This document shows positions 22,856 through 35,800 of a stretch of 60,630 nt of DNA, piece after piece (position 1 is the first letter of the stretch; each line of letters begins with the position of its first letter). The DNA is taken from NCBI GenBank assembly GCA_009103225.1, contig RHPI01003508.1, forward strand, positions 225,683 to 286,312. Direction: 5' to 3'. This stretch comes from Chlorokybus atmophyticus. Taxonomy: Eukaryota; Streptophyta; Chlorokybophyceae; Chlorokybales; Chlorokybaceae. Below the pieces are notes generated by a model, which saw nothing but the letters and a program-made list of their open reading frames with translations, did no database searches and was not told the DNA's origin. A program made the translations under genes and the position numbers.

Positions 22856-25098
22856 CGTCAACCCCTCGAAACTTGACGAGACAAAATTACTAGGATTTAG
22901 CAAGTTGCGACGGAATGGTCGGGCGGCTTCAGTTTATCTGCAGGAGTTTCAAGCATTGGTGGGTCGTCGCGCAAACAGTGGCCTCATGCCCATGAACAAG
23001 GCTGAGCGGTTTGAGTTGTACAAGCGCGGCTTGGATGCGCGTGTGCGCGATCAGCTGCAGTACAACACGTTAACGGGACTTCCTTGGGTTCCTGAGGACC
23101 TGGCCAAATGCAGAAGCTGAGTGTGTATCTGTACAATGATGACACAGCAGTGCAGGACAAGTCGCATGTGGCAGCTGCGGCCAAACCGTAGGGGGTGGGA
23201 GGAAAGCGTTACCCTCAACCGAGTGCGCACGCGGCAAAGAAGGCAAGACATTCACGCCTCCCACTGGTGGCACATCTGCTAGAAGTGCTACACCTGCTGC
23301 GGCTCGCACATGTTACGTCTGTCATTAGAAGGGTCACATTCCAAAGAACTGTTGTACAAAGGTGAAGGGCAAGGCTAAGAAGGTTGAATAGGATTACGCC
23401 GTGACTGGTGTAGGTTTGGTTGATAGCCAGTTGCTTGAGATGCATGTAGCAAATTGGTTTGATGATCTGTCCCAAGTGCATTCAATGACACATGCATGGC
23501 AAGCACATGACAAGTTGCCACCTTTTTATGTTGAAAAAGCGGAAGAGAACGCTTGTGTGCTGGTACATGTGGAATTCAACATGCTGTCCGATGTGTTGCA
23601 TGCATTGACTGAGTTGCAAATAAAGCATAACACTTTGAGTATGATGGTAATGGTGCCAAAGTATCATGGCCCATGGTTAAAGCATATTCGGGGGGGTACT
23701 GTGCTGAAAAAATTTAGCAATATTAGTTTCCCTCGCATTAGTCACGGACTCTTGGCTACATTTCAAGGACGGGTGGTACCCTCGTTGTGGACATTTAATG
23801 GCACAATGTAAGGTGTTATTACTTCGTTCTTGATTGACACTAATGCAACACACAACTTCGTTTAGGAACAACGGGTTGTGCGCAACAAGATAGCGTGAGA
23901 ACCCTTAGCATTTTCAGCTGCCGGTGCAGGGGGTGCGTTGCCAGTAAAAGGGGAATAAAAATGAAGGTGAAGAATGGTTATTATCAAGCCACTCTTCCTT
24001 TTATAGTGGTATCCATCAACATATCAGGTGTTGATGTGGTATTATATGACAGGAATGGTTGGAAAATGTCAAAATGACATTAGATACTGGCGCACGCCTG
24101 TGCATAGTAAAGAAAGGTCGTAAGCGTGTAACATTGTCTGTGAAAGTGTCACATAACTTGAAGCACAAGCAGCCCGACCTTGCGCTACTCACTGCACTGC
24201 AAGTGAAACGTGCGTTGCGCAAAAACACATCGGCTTTTCTGGTACACTTGACGTCGTCGGACGGCTTTGTGCCAAGTACTACAGAAGGTGTTGTAGACAT
24301 CATTAACAAGTATCAAGATGTGTTCTCAGATGAGTTGCCAGTCTTACCTCCTGATTGAGGTATCGGACAGATAATACCACTCATTACTGATAGTGAGCCT
24401 CCGCTTCGGCCTACATATAGGTTGAGCCCCCGAGAGAGGGGGGAAGTGGAAACTCAGATCAAGGAGTTACTGGAAAAAGGATTGATTGAAGCGAGTTCTT
24501 CACCCTTTGGCGCGCCCATCTTTTTGTTATGAAAAAGAATGGATAGCTGCATGTGTGTGTAGATTACCGTGCGTTAAACAAGATCAAAGTAAAGAGAATC
24601 GATACCCGTTACCCCGGATTGATGATGTATTTGATAAATTGTTGGGAAATGCGTACTTCAGGACTGAATTTTGTAAGTGGGTATTATCAAATCCAGATTC
24701 ATCGTTCTGGTGTTTACAAGACAGCATTAAGAACACCTTCAGGCCATCATTAGTACAAAGTGTCACCATTGGGATTGAGTAATGCGCCCACAGTGTTTCA
24801 GAAGGAAATAAATAAGATCTTTGGTGGCATACTTGGCAAGTATGTTATGGTATACTTGAATGACATCATTATATTTAGTAGAACCAAAGAAGAGCATAAG
24901 CAGCACTTGGAAGCGGTGTTTGCCTTACTGCGTACATACTGCTTGTTTGCCAATCTTGCAAAGTGTGACTTTCGCAAAGCGGAGTTGCCATTCTTGGGGC
25001 ACATTGTGAGCGGTGTGAGTGTCAAACCTGACCCTCGCAAAGTGCAAGTTGTAAGGGATTGGCCCCAACCCAAGAATATACATCAGCTGCGATCCTGA
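22856..25098 (+). pseudogene. Dead, 3'-truncated Ty3/gypsy retroelement
   Basis: Parts of a Ty3/gypsy polyprotein appear in order in broken frames. A gag-like capsid segment lies at about 22860-23107. A CCHC zinc knuckle (23311-23352) has an in-frame stop. A protease-like motif reads IDTNATHNFV (about 23832-23862), with N replacing the usual G of DTG. Reverse transcriptase follows from about 24355 (VDYRALNKIKV, then YLND in place of YLDD, then FLGHIVS). Homology stops abruptly at about 25098, so RNase H and integrase are missing. No LTR was found. The element cannot be active. Confidence 0.85.
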
Positions 25099-27265
25099 CG
25101 TGCTGCGCGCGCGACCTGTCACGCGGCGGGTAGGTCGCAGCAGCGCCGTGCGACCCACCTCACCTATTGGCACTGCAAGTAATAAAGCATCTGTTGAAAA
25201 AATGCTATGATGTTATGTAATAACATGTTATGCGGAAGCATTACCATTGATAATGACTTTGATCATATCATGTCATGGGTGGGATCAAACACTGTATGAT
25301 GATGCATTATAATGTACAATGAATTGCCCATCACTTGTTAGCACACATATCGCATCACAAATATTACCAATATTTATCAGTGGTACGCATGAACAAGATA
25401 TGAAATACGTACTCGCCAACGAACTCTGGAAAAAGTACGAAAAAACAAGCATACTTTGCATACCACGTAGTAGTATGCGTACTGCGTACATTGTAACTAT
25501 GGTTGCCACTGCCGCTGCCTTGTGGTTGCGGTTGCCGTCTGGGGCAGCCATCTCTTCTTCGCTGTCGGCATTGATGTTTAACGAGGGAAGGAAGATAGTA
25601 ACTCGCAGCAGCAAAGGGGTTGTCGATGCCCGCTTTGTCAGCTATTGGAAAGGAAGAGTCTGAGGCAACGTCTGCTAGGGATATAGCAGCCTTAGCCCAT
25701 CTTAAGCCTCTAAATGACCTTGTTTTGCGTGCTCCCCAGCTGAGTTCTTGACTCAAGTGAGGCATGCACACCGCACGCCAAGAGCGCAAGCATGGCAATG
25801 TGGAATGCACACCACAAAAGCAATGACTGAGCTCTCTAGAGTGAGCTGCAAGTCAACAAGCTCCTGAGCAAGGACACTTGGGGAATGCACACAGCAGTCA
25901 CGCAATGTATATGTGGGGAATGGATAGCTAAGTAAGACAAGATCACACACTACAAGCACCAAGTGTGCAAGTGAGCGGGCAAGCATGGTCACTACTGATC
26001 AGTGAGTGAAGTGCGAGCAAGCCCTGTAGTAGTGTAAGTATGGTGCAGTGTGCAGGTAGCAAATGCGAGGCCACAAGCATGAGAGCAAGAGTGCACACTT
26101 ACACGTGTACAGGCAAGGCGAGTCCGGGGATGAGCGACGGTCTGTCAGAGCAGCTGGTACGCCTTTTACAACACATACACAACTAACACTGAACTACTTG
26201 CATTGCGGGGGTCCTACTTCGCTGAGCGTCGGGCGCTCATCGGCCCCAAGGTGGGCCAACTGGTTTGTCTCGGGCAGTGACGCCGCCGCTTTTGCTCCAG
26301 TCTGTCTACTTGCAGCTCACTGCCGACACTTCCGGCGGGAGGTGCCTAAGTAGACTGTTATTAAGGCCCGCCGCTATAAAGACGGGACGATATGGGGACT
26401 CCCCATTGGTGGAGGCCAGTGCTGACAGCCGGCTGTCACGCGGCCCGCAGACGTAAGGACTGCGTCCGAATTGGCGGGACTTTGGGGCCAGTAGGTTGAA
26501 CATATATTGATCGATCCGGATGTCAACAAGGCAACACTGGTGTGTTATAGGATGCGAGAGGAAAGTGCGTGTCGAGGGTCACCACCGTGACAGTATTGAA
26601 GTATGCCTCAAATCTCTCAAAGTTAGCAGTAATGCATATCACCACTTGATATGGATGTAACGATCACCCTTGCCGATGAAAGTTTTAATTTGCAAAGCCA
26701 ACCACGACGATGCAATGACATCTTATGTTATTTTAGATGACTGCTCTGCCAATGATGGTTGAACCGCTTTCAAGCATGCTGCTTGAAATGTACTCGGGTA
26801 GTGGTAGTGATTGAGTCGGTCATTGAAGGTGAGCTTTGCAACACATCATTTGTAAACAGCTTGCTAATGACTCCACAAGCGTGGAAGCTCCCTTACCGAC
26901 GATTGAATATGTTTATTTAAGCATAAAGTCTTATTATGGACATTGAACATGCATAAATGTTATTACGGTGTATTACACATTGCATAATAGCATGCAATGT
27001 TAAGACATACTGAAATGCATATACTATACCAATAGGCATTGCCTGTTGAACCTTGCACATGAACACTTCTCCTGTTGTCAGCGACGACATGCTTGACAGG
27101 AATGTCGTGTTGTTTCTGTTGGCGGGTTTCTCAAAAGTTTTTCATGTTAACTCGTATGATCGCTGCCAACACGCACTAGGACGACACCTGACGTATCATG
27201 TTAACAAGCTTGAGACCAACTTAACAGTCATAATGTGATATAGCACGGCCCACATATGATGTGCG
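25099..27265. other. Gene-poor intergenic DNA
   Basis: GC-rich around the retroelement breakpoint, then mixed sequence. No gene, RNA or clear repeat was recognised. Confidence 0.6.
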
Positions 27266-27267
27266 CA

Positions 27268-28151
27268 CATTATGGGTAGTGCGCGCACATTATATGCCAC
27301 CCTCATCGACCACACATGCTTGCACGCTGCCTAGCAGTATGCATGCACGTGTGCACAATAACTTGATGCTTACGAAATGGGACCAGTATCCACATAGGCA
27401 AATTCCTGCTTGGGTAGTATGAAGGTAAAGGTTGCAAGGGAGCACGCAAGGTGGAGAAGCTGACAATGGGCGGGTTGTTGTGTTAAAAACAGACTCGGTC
27501 AACAACTGTTGGTAGGTGTGTATGCATAAACTCGCGTGCCTTATTTGCATGGTGTGTTCAATCACGATGTTTGCGGCTTTTTACAAGTGAAGACCATCGA
27601 CATCCCTGAGGACGAGGGTCAAGTCAGATCCAAGGACCATTCAAGTACTGAATCATCTGCAAAGCAACATAGGCTATGTCAGCGGCTTGGATTATTGACA
27701 GCTAAGTCTTTTGAAAACATGTTGCTAATTTGGTGCATGCCAATGATGCTATATTGCCGTTGGGTATGGCATTTTGGGACAATCGAGTTGCCGTCATATC
27801 TCAGGTAAGAAACACTTCAATGCATCACGGATGTACTATTCATGGTTTTTGTGACTAAGCTCTTACATGTTACCTCTTGCGCAGGAGGATGCCGCGTTGT
27901 GGATCGGTCAGATTAATTACGTGACGGCTTTATGACTGATCAACACGATTGACGCAGGGGCTTCTCAAAGTACTAGTAGTACTACTTTTTAAAAGACCAC
28001 GAGTGCAAGCCCATCTACTGCGATGTGGAGGGCATCGCGTGGATAAACCACCATCGGGCTGTGACCATCGCGCTGTTGGCCAAAGCCAACTAGCCATACA
28101 CTTGCAAAACAAAGACTAGTCGCTGCACATCTTTGGGCTACCGATGCATTG
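27268..28151 (+). pseudogene. Decayed copy of the YjiK-like gene (exons 6-9)
   Basis: The sequence aligns to 16893-17762, from intron 5 (gggtagtgcgcgcacat) through exons 6 to 9. Matching words include agaccat, gacgagggtcaa, gaggatgc and gtggagggcat. Exons 1-5 are absent. Exon 9 carries several stops and frameshifts (for example tag in place of the codon after gccaac at about 28090). It cannot make the propeller. Confidence 0.85.
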
Positions 28152-28952
28152 AGAAAAGGGATGAGCAATATATGTTAGCTTGGCATCTCCTATTCAATTT
28201 GGCACAAAACACTGACGTGGATGATGTTTGAGTACAGTGGTATGCTAGTGCATATTGGTCCTAACTCTAAAGGTCAAATTGTACATGACCAACCATTTGC
28301 ATGGACTACAGTGCTGTGTAATGCCACGGCCGTCTATCGTGGTCTTTTGCAAATGCTAAACCCAGAACATCAAATAAGTCTGTCATCTGCCATCTCAAGT
28401 GAGCATGTTCCAAATTCAGAGCTCCACCAATATAGCTGCTATATCACTCTAGTCACGAACACATCACACATAACATTGAATAACACTACCCCGTTAGCGT
28501 TGAAATCATGACCGTACCGACATGCATGCTTATAACAGCCTCGTGCTGATCTTGTACAATCATGATACTCATGAGTGCTGGCAACACGTCGGCAAGCTGT
28601 CCTCTATATTGTGTGGGAAGGGAGAGATGGCAACTTGGCATCATCAGAGGTCACAAGCACTTGGGGCAATGCATAAATGTTTGGTGTGTAGGGAGTGTGC
28701 ACAGAACATGCGAGAGGGGTATGCTCGTTCAGACCACACCGCGTGCTAAATTGGCGACTGGTGCCCACGTCAGACAATACCTGATGTATCATCCAAAAGA
28801 GAGATGCATGCTATCCAGTCGGTACTGTATTCGTGCGCATACCGCCCGCCCCCCCCCCCCCCCCCCCCCCCCCCCCNNNNNNNNNNNNNNNNNNNNNNNN
28901 NNNNNNNNNNNNNNNNNNNNNNNNNNNNNNNNNNNNNNNNNNNNNNNNNNNN

Positions 28953-28985
<33 letters not shown>

Positions 28986-29246
28986 TTATTGGGGGTCGGT
29001 GGGTGGTCCATTCGCACAAATACGATATCTAAGTACGTGCGTTGTGTGCTGTTTGCGTGTCAAGCATGCATCCCAGTACAGTATGCACAGTTGCACCGCC
29101 GAGTGACATGAGACAGCTTGAGGCGGCACACAAAACTGCAGCTCAACTTTCCCAAAATCGCCAGCAAGTCACAACGCAAACAACTTACATCTGATATTTC
29201 GCCCTGCCAACATGCCATGTAACCACAGCAGGCGGGTCATACCACA
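28152..29246. other. Duplicated spacer with assembly gap
   Basis: The spacer between the YjiK-like pseudogene and RPN13 is related to 17763-18568. It is interrupted by the poly-C/N gap at about 28851-28983. No gene was recognised. Confidence 0.6.
28877..28952. other. Assembly gap (76 N) inside poly-C
   Basis: A block of N flanked on both sides by long C runs. The true length of the homopolymer is unknown. Confidence 0.98.
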
Positions 29247-32200
29247 TCAGCTGTTTGGCTTGTCCGCCCCTTCCGTGTCCTGTCCCGGTCTGCCCTCGCT
29301 GGAAGCGTCATTGCCACTCTCTTGTTGACCAGATTGTCCTGCACGCGCCTGCTCTGCCTGGTCCTGAATCGCTTGTAGGAAGGCGTCCAGCCGATACCCA
29401 TACCTACACAGAAACGACCATGATGAGTAATAGCAACTGATGTGTGAGTGTGGGGGCGTGCATGTGACTGAACTGAAAATTGGTATGCTGTGAGGGTGTG
29501 AGAAGGCATGCATGCGTACATGTGTGGGTGCATGGAAAATGCAATGCTGTCAAGGCCTAAAACCTGTTGTTGTCAAGCGGCAGTGTTTATAATTCAGTTG
29601 CGCTCACCTGTCAGGGTCGATGCCGAACTGAGTGAGGTCGAGACGGCCGCTCTGCAACACCTGAGTGAAGCTCTCCAGTTGCGAGCGAAACTGGGGGCTC
29701 TGCACGAGGTCTGCCATTGCCTGCGGGGAACGCATGCTGTCCGGCAGGTACGCCGCCAAGCGCTCGTGCATCTCGGGATCTTGAAGCATTGGAAGCACCA
29801 CTTCCGGAGTGAGCACATCAGCCAAGCTGGGTCCTGCAGGGGTCAGGAGAACAATGAGAACACTGACATGTGCAAGCTGCAAAGTAGCAGGGCCGTAGTG
29901 ACTGTGCAGACAGCCATCGCATGCACAGCGACAGCTTGAAGGTGTGAGAGCAAAACACGTAGAGCATCAGCAGGGTACCTGGTTGTTGTTGTTGATGACC
30001 GCCTGTTGCTTGGGCAGCAGCCGAAAGAGCTGCGGCTGCCTGGTCGGGATGGATGTTTTGAGGTTGATTATGCGCACCTGCATCAATATGCACAAACAAC
30101 TCAATGTCAAACACTACAGCACGCAGGCCCTGCTTTCTGCCTGGTATAAGGTTAGACCAACCAAAAGGCCCTACCTGACATTCCGCCCTGCTGCTGCTGC
30201 TGCTGAGCCACCTGCGCAAGGATGTTCTGCAGTTCCTCATAGCCAACCTGCGGCGGAGGCCGCCTCGGCGGCCGGTCTGGTTGCGCAGAGGAAGCTGGAG
30301 TTGAGTGCTGAGGCGTTGTGGTCGTCGCGCTGTCCTCCATGCTGTGAAAGACAGGCAGGAACGCAGCATGAGCGCACGCACACGACTGAGACGGGAGAAG
30401 CTGATGCTCGAAGCATTAGCAGTGCGACTTGTGTTAATGCGTTTCTCACGCAGTTGCTCTACACGGGTGACTTCCAGTACGATGCGACGATTGTCATGCT
30501 GTAGCAAAATAGTCTGTCTGTGAGACACAGCAGCGATGCTATTGGCTGTGCTCAGCATGCAGAGTCTGACCGTGTATCTGCCCCTTCATGCTGCACCTCG
30601 CTGCTCTGAAATGAGCCAGGCGTTTCCGCCTCCACATCTACATCCGAGCACAGCTTTAGATAAGCCAGTTAGACAAGGCAGCGACTGGTGTGTTGACTTG
30701 TTTCACACACCGAGAACTTGAACCTGCCTTGCATCGCCGAGATGGCTGCATTAACGGCTGTGCAAACATCCGCGTCCGCATCCGTGTTGGGCTCTTGCAT
30801 CCAGAACAGGACCTCCCTTCCTCCAGATGCAAAGCGCAGTTTGTACACGCGCTGATTTGTCTGCTCCACCTGCAGACGGCATCCAAACAATACTGAGCAT
30901 CAGTCCATGCACGCATAACCTTTCTCAACCAAACTATGACTGCAAGTCCTAACCTTGTTGAACTGCGCGTCACCGGGAAATAGAATGAAGTCCTGCATGG
31001 AAGAAATCAATCTGTCAACTAGCTTGCATCCATATTATACGAAAGCTAATCATGATGTGGTGCATTGTTGGCTCTGGCATGTCACGGATACAATGCAAAC
31101 CCCCAAAGCACACCATACGATGGTGCAACCCTTTACAAAGCCAACTTACATCTTCTACGGTGCCAGAAATCCGATCCTGCCACTGGAAGTACACCAGATC
31201 ATCATGCATCTGCCAGGGACAAAAGGTGTTCAGTCCATTGGCGTATTAGAAGTCAGCAGGCACCCCTGGCGCAACCACAGCATTTTGGCAACAAACCCGC
31301 GAGACAGGAATGTTGGCACAGATCTAAGGCACACCGCTTCCCATTTGCTAACCATCTTGCACGCACCAAGAAACGACAACAGCAAGCAAACCACACAAGA
31401 AGACCACAGTGCCACAGGCATTCCCTCCCTTGCCGCATGCATTGGGACTACGTGGTGTGGTTACTGCCAGGCTTACTCGCACGACGCGCACAAGTCCTCG
31501 GCGAGTGTCCGGCCGTGCTGTGCCCTCTTCAAGCTTCATCTTTCCCGCCTTGAACTGCACCAAAACCTGCACAATACTTATGTTACTGAACAGACAGTTG
31601 CTCCACTCTCTGAAGCAATGCACATGAGACACTCCGCTCTGAGACACTCCGCTACCATGACATGCACAATGTGCATATAACAATAGCTGAGTGCGCAATG
31701 AGTTGACGGCTCTACTAGTGTAGTGAACTCAATGCGAGTGATGATCTTTTGCTGGTGAGGTGACGACAGGTACAGCAGACATACAGCAGAAGCAGCGAAT
31801 AAGTGACGACTTTGCTAGTGTAATGAGCTCAGTGCGCAGCGTACTGATGGCGTTGCTACATCCATTTGCTGGACATTGCGCAAGGTCAAAGCCAATCCAC
31901 AGCTCAATCATAAGCCATGGACAGATTGCATTGCAAGTAGCATGGAGCATCCAAGCACGTATCCAAGTTGAAAGCTGTGCACAGACAGAAACAATCCGGC
32001 ATGGGTAAACTTTTGTAGCTACAAAAGCTGAGAGCTGTAAGCATGCTTGAGAGTGATGTCAAAATCTCGCTGGGATTGTAAGGTGAGAGGGCACGAAAGT
32101 GTGAGGAGCAAATGCAGCACGGGACAGTTCAGCCAACACGGGTTGCAGTCATCCTGCTAAGTAACACCGCTTCATGTTGCAGCTGTGCAACATGAAGCTA

Positions 32201-32540
32201 ACACTTGCTGCAGCGCGTGTGCATCCGCAACTCAACGATTGCAACTCAACAAACGCATGCATGGGTAATTTGCAGCTTCGTATGCGTACAGCTAGGCAAC
32301 TGCACTGTAGTGGGAAACAAAGTCGGTTGCGCTAACCAAACAACAGCGTGCCCTTGGGCATGAGAGCATGCAAACAAGCTGGGCAAGCCGCAATCGTCAA
32401 CAGCTGCTCAGCTGCATGTCAACAGCGGAGCAGCTGCTCCGCTGTTGACATGCACGAAGAGAGAGAGTAGCGACAAGTGTACCAGCCATTACAACGTTGG
32501 AGCTGACATCCCTTACCTCCTCGCCGCCTGGCGCCGCCAT
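29247..32540 (-). CDS. RPN13: 26S proteasome ubiquitin receptor Rpn13/ADRM1
   Basis: Nine minus-strand exons join in frame to 335 residues: 32540-32517, 31566-31477, 31209-31150, 30992-30954, 30869-30724, 30341-30175, 30077-29979, 29833-29608 and 29403-29247. Residues about 9-130 form the Pru (PH-like) domain, with VQFKAGKMKLEEGTARPD, FQWQDRISGTVEDDFILFPG and LRFASGGREVLFWMQEPNTD. This domain binds ubiquitin and docks on Rpn2. A Gln/Pro/Ala-rich linker follows. The C-terminal DEUBAD domain has LADVLTPEVVLPMLQDPEM and LDLTQFGIDPDRYGYRLDAF and recruits the deubiquitinase UCH37. It is slightly shorter than human ADRM1 (407). The start MAAPGGEE is in a 24-nt exon about 950 bp upstream, chosen because it has a good donor and keeps phase. 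It shares a short divergent promoter with the PP2C-kinase gene. Confidence 0.93.
32414..32453. repeat. Perfect 40-bp palindrome
   Basis: Twenty bases starting gcatgtcaacagcggagcag are followed immediately by their reverse complement, with no spacer. It lies in intron 1 of RPN13, about 65 bp downstream of the first exon. Confidence 0.95.
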
Positions 32541-32824
32541 GTCGCTCCCCTCCGCTGCGCCCTTGCCGCTGCTCCTTCACCCGAACAGCGCCTGCAGCAG
32601 CACCAGTTTTGGCTGCTGCCGGCAGCTGTCAGCTGCCTGCTCCTAGCTGGCTCATGCTGCCTCTAACGCTCCCCCACCACCGCCCGCAGCGCCGTCGCCG
32701 CCCCCGTACCACACAGGTACGACCACAAGCTCAAGCTCTTGTGCCAAAGCTCATGCTGCTGTTATGCGTATGGCAGAGCGCAGCGGGAGTAGCATGCGGC
32801 GGAGGCGGTGATGTCGGTGGCGGC
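32541..32824. promoter_or_regulatory. Divergent promoter, RPN13 / PP2C-kinase
   Basis: Only about 285 bp separate the inferred start codons of RPN13 (minus) and the PP2C-kinase gene (plus). The interval is GC- and C-rich with no obvious TATA box, which suits a bidirectional housekeeping promoter. The exact start of the plus-strand gene is uncertain. Confidence 0.5.
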
Positions 32825-35800
32825 ATGGAGACGGTTGCTGGTAAGCACCTGCTGCTGCGGTGCTGAAGCGTGCTCCCCGTGTTGCTGTCATAAGCTGCAA
32901 AGCTACTCAGCAACACACACAGCAAGCTGCTGCGATCGTTGTGACTGCTTGCTTCTCATTGCTATGTTACGTTGTGTTGTTCACTTGCCTAGTGGGTGCT
33001 TCACACCCATAGGCTGCAGTGCACACATGCATTGGTATACAGAATGTCAACAGGCAGGCTTGTAGACTGCACCACGACCAGTATCGAGAAATATCAACAG
33101 TTGCCAGGATGACCACATAAACTCGTGTTTCAATCAACTGCAATGCATCGCGTGGCATTCTATGCCATTCGTCTACCCAGGTCGTAAGCAGAAATTGTTT
33201 GTAAGCCCAAACTGTCCTTTTCAATTAGTCACAAAGTCTGTACGTGACTTGCAACGAAAAGTAGGCATAACATTAATAAGCACACACAGCAATAGCTTGC
33301 TGAGCTTCAGTGCAGTTTGGGTACAGCCTTGTTGGTTGTGCATCGACATGGTAGTCGCAAACTTGCACACAGACACGCGCGCACACGCACACGCAGGTGC
33401 AGGCGCATATGCGCGCACGAGGATGCTGCCTCTCATGCATGTAGCACTGTGCCGGCTGGATCTTGACGCTTGTAAACCTTTCCTACAGAACTCAAGTGGT
33501 ACCTGCCACTGCAGGCATTGCTGTTGACTCTCTCTGCACAATGCTGCCCGGCCGGCGCCGCACTTGGAGACTGTGCCGTTGCGATGACTCAGGGCCGTCG
33601 CAGCAGCATGGAAGACCGCGCAGTGTGCGTGCCAGACCTGTTGTCTGCTTTAGGCAAGCAAACACATGCATGACAGCTGCACTGAACAACGTGTTGCTTA
33701 TGCGGCTAATTGCGTTATGACATGGTAGATGGTTCGGAAGTGCCGCTATTGGGGTATTATGCTGTCTTTGACGGCCACTACGGCAGCCGAGCGGCTGACT
33801 TTGCTGCTGACAAGCTCAAAGAGGTGCTGCGCGCTGCAATGCTGGATGGCAACCACACGCATGCGCTGCTGACTCGCCACTGCGATGCTTTGCTGCATGG
33901 CAACTTCACTGCTGCTGTGCTCAAGTCATTTGAGGTTGTTGATGAGGCCTTTTCAGAGGTACGAACTACCACAGAGTGATATGCAATGAATGTCTATCCA
34001 TCAACCCACAAGGTACTTCATTTCTGCTAGTTGAGTCCGTTAAGTTGTTCGCTTTTTGCATGCTTGCGCGCAGGTCGCTCTGAATACTGGCCTCCCAGAT
34101 GGCACAACAACTATTGTCGTACTATTGCTAGATGGTTGCCTGCTTGTGGCAAATCTCGGCGACTCGAGGGCGCTGCTATGCCAATCACCACGCAATGGAA
34201 CTGGTATGGTTACTACTAACCCAATGATATTTCATGCTGTCTGGTTACCCCACAGTTCACTGAGTGATTATGCATATGGAACCGCAGCTGTTTGTTCATT
34301 TCAGGAGACAGGCAGCTGAGTTTTGCGGAGGCAAGGAGGCTGCGACGGGAGGCTGCCAGGCACAGGCAACTTACCGCTGCAGGTTGGTGGCATGTCGCTC
34401 ACGGTGTTCACGGTGTCCTGTCCTTGCAACGGTCTGCATTGCAACTGGCAACAGAAGACCTTAGCTGCTGCTGTTGCTGTATGACGTATGCAGGCTCACT
34501 ACCCTTACCAGCAAGCTCAGTGGTTCCTGTGCCGCTGTCAATTGATCATGACCCGAACTGGCCAAGCGAGCGCTCGCGCATTGAAGCATCCGGTACAAGC
34601 CAGTATATGCTTACTTGTTTTTGTGTTTCCTACTAGCAATGCCTCTGCTTTGTGTGATAATTGTTTGTTTTTGTGCTTGGGATGTGCGTGCGCTCGTGTG
34701 GTTCCCTATATCAGTGCATGCATGCGTGAGTGCATGTACGTATGTGTATGATTATGGTTGGCCGATACCTGCCCCTGTGCCAGTGCAGGTGGGTTTGTCA
34801 CAAATATTGGAGGCATATGGCGCTTGATGGGTGAGTTGGCTGTTTCTCGGGCCTTTGGCGATATGCCGTTTCGCAGGTAATGTACCCCTTGCGTCATTGT
34901 TCCAGTCACCTCACCTTTTGACCACAACAAATATGCCTCGCACCGCAGCTCATTACATCATAGTACACTTCAGGTATGGTCTCATTGCAGAGCCTGAGGT
35001 CTCAGCCTGGCGCAACCTTTCACAGCACAACAATCTCCTAGTCATTGCATCCGACGGCCTTTTTGAAACCTTATCAGACCAGGAAGTATGCGACATAGTG
35101 GCACTCAATGAAGGTAGCTTACAGGTGAGCATAAACGCATCGCTATTCAGTTTGATCCAGTCAATTGTGCTGTAACACGCCGACGCACACATGGAGCACA
35201 CGATATTGGTTTGTTGTTTGAACTACACAACAAGGACGGTATTTATTTTCTTGCAGGATGCAGCGGAAAGGTTGCGCGAACAAGCGTATGAGAAGGCCAG
35301 CATGGACAACATTGCTGTAGTGCTGGTTGATGTCAACAGCTGGGAGAGGAGTGAAACACATCGGCAGGCACGAGGAAGACAGGATGACATAATCCCAACT
35401 GCAGAAGTCATGCTCTACAATTCGGCAGAAGGTGACAGTAGCTGCACTGTCTCATTGGATACCGCTGGGCTTGCTGTGGATTCGGCTTCCGGTGTTCTCG
35501 ATGCTTCAGTCTGGACGACGGTGCGCCAGTTGCTGCCGCCAGTATACAATGGCGGGCAAGGCAGCACATACCTTATGCCAGGAGCTGTGGTACATCCAAT
35601 ACTCGTAGCATGTGCATGTGCATGTGTATGCGCGCACGTGTATATGTGCATATGTGCTTGCATGCATCTGTGCATGTGTACTTGGTTTTGTGAACTACAG
35701 GATCAATGCTGACTTCTTGTGTTGCACACAGGTCGGTGGACATGGACTCGCATGGCAGTATCGCCTGCAGCTGCGGCTGACATTACTCCAGCCGCCTATG

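Noticed and set aside
22136-25098. The 22136 and 22579 repeats as LTRs of the Ty3/gypsy remnant
   Set aside because: Both copies lie on the same side of the retroelement, are only about 75 bp long, and carry a tRNA-like promoter instead of LTR ends.
28804-29106. Proline- or glycine-rich frames across the N block
   Set aside because: They cross an assembly gap inside poly-C and are artefacts.
30152-30558. Plus-strand frames of 60-190 codons across RPN13
   Set aside because: They are shadows of RPN13 exons on the opposite strand.
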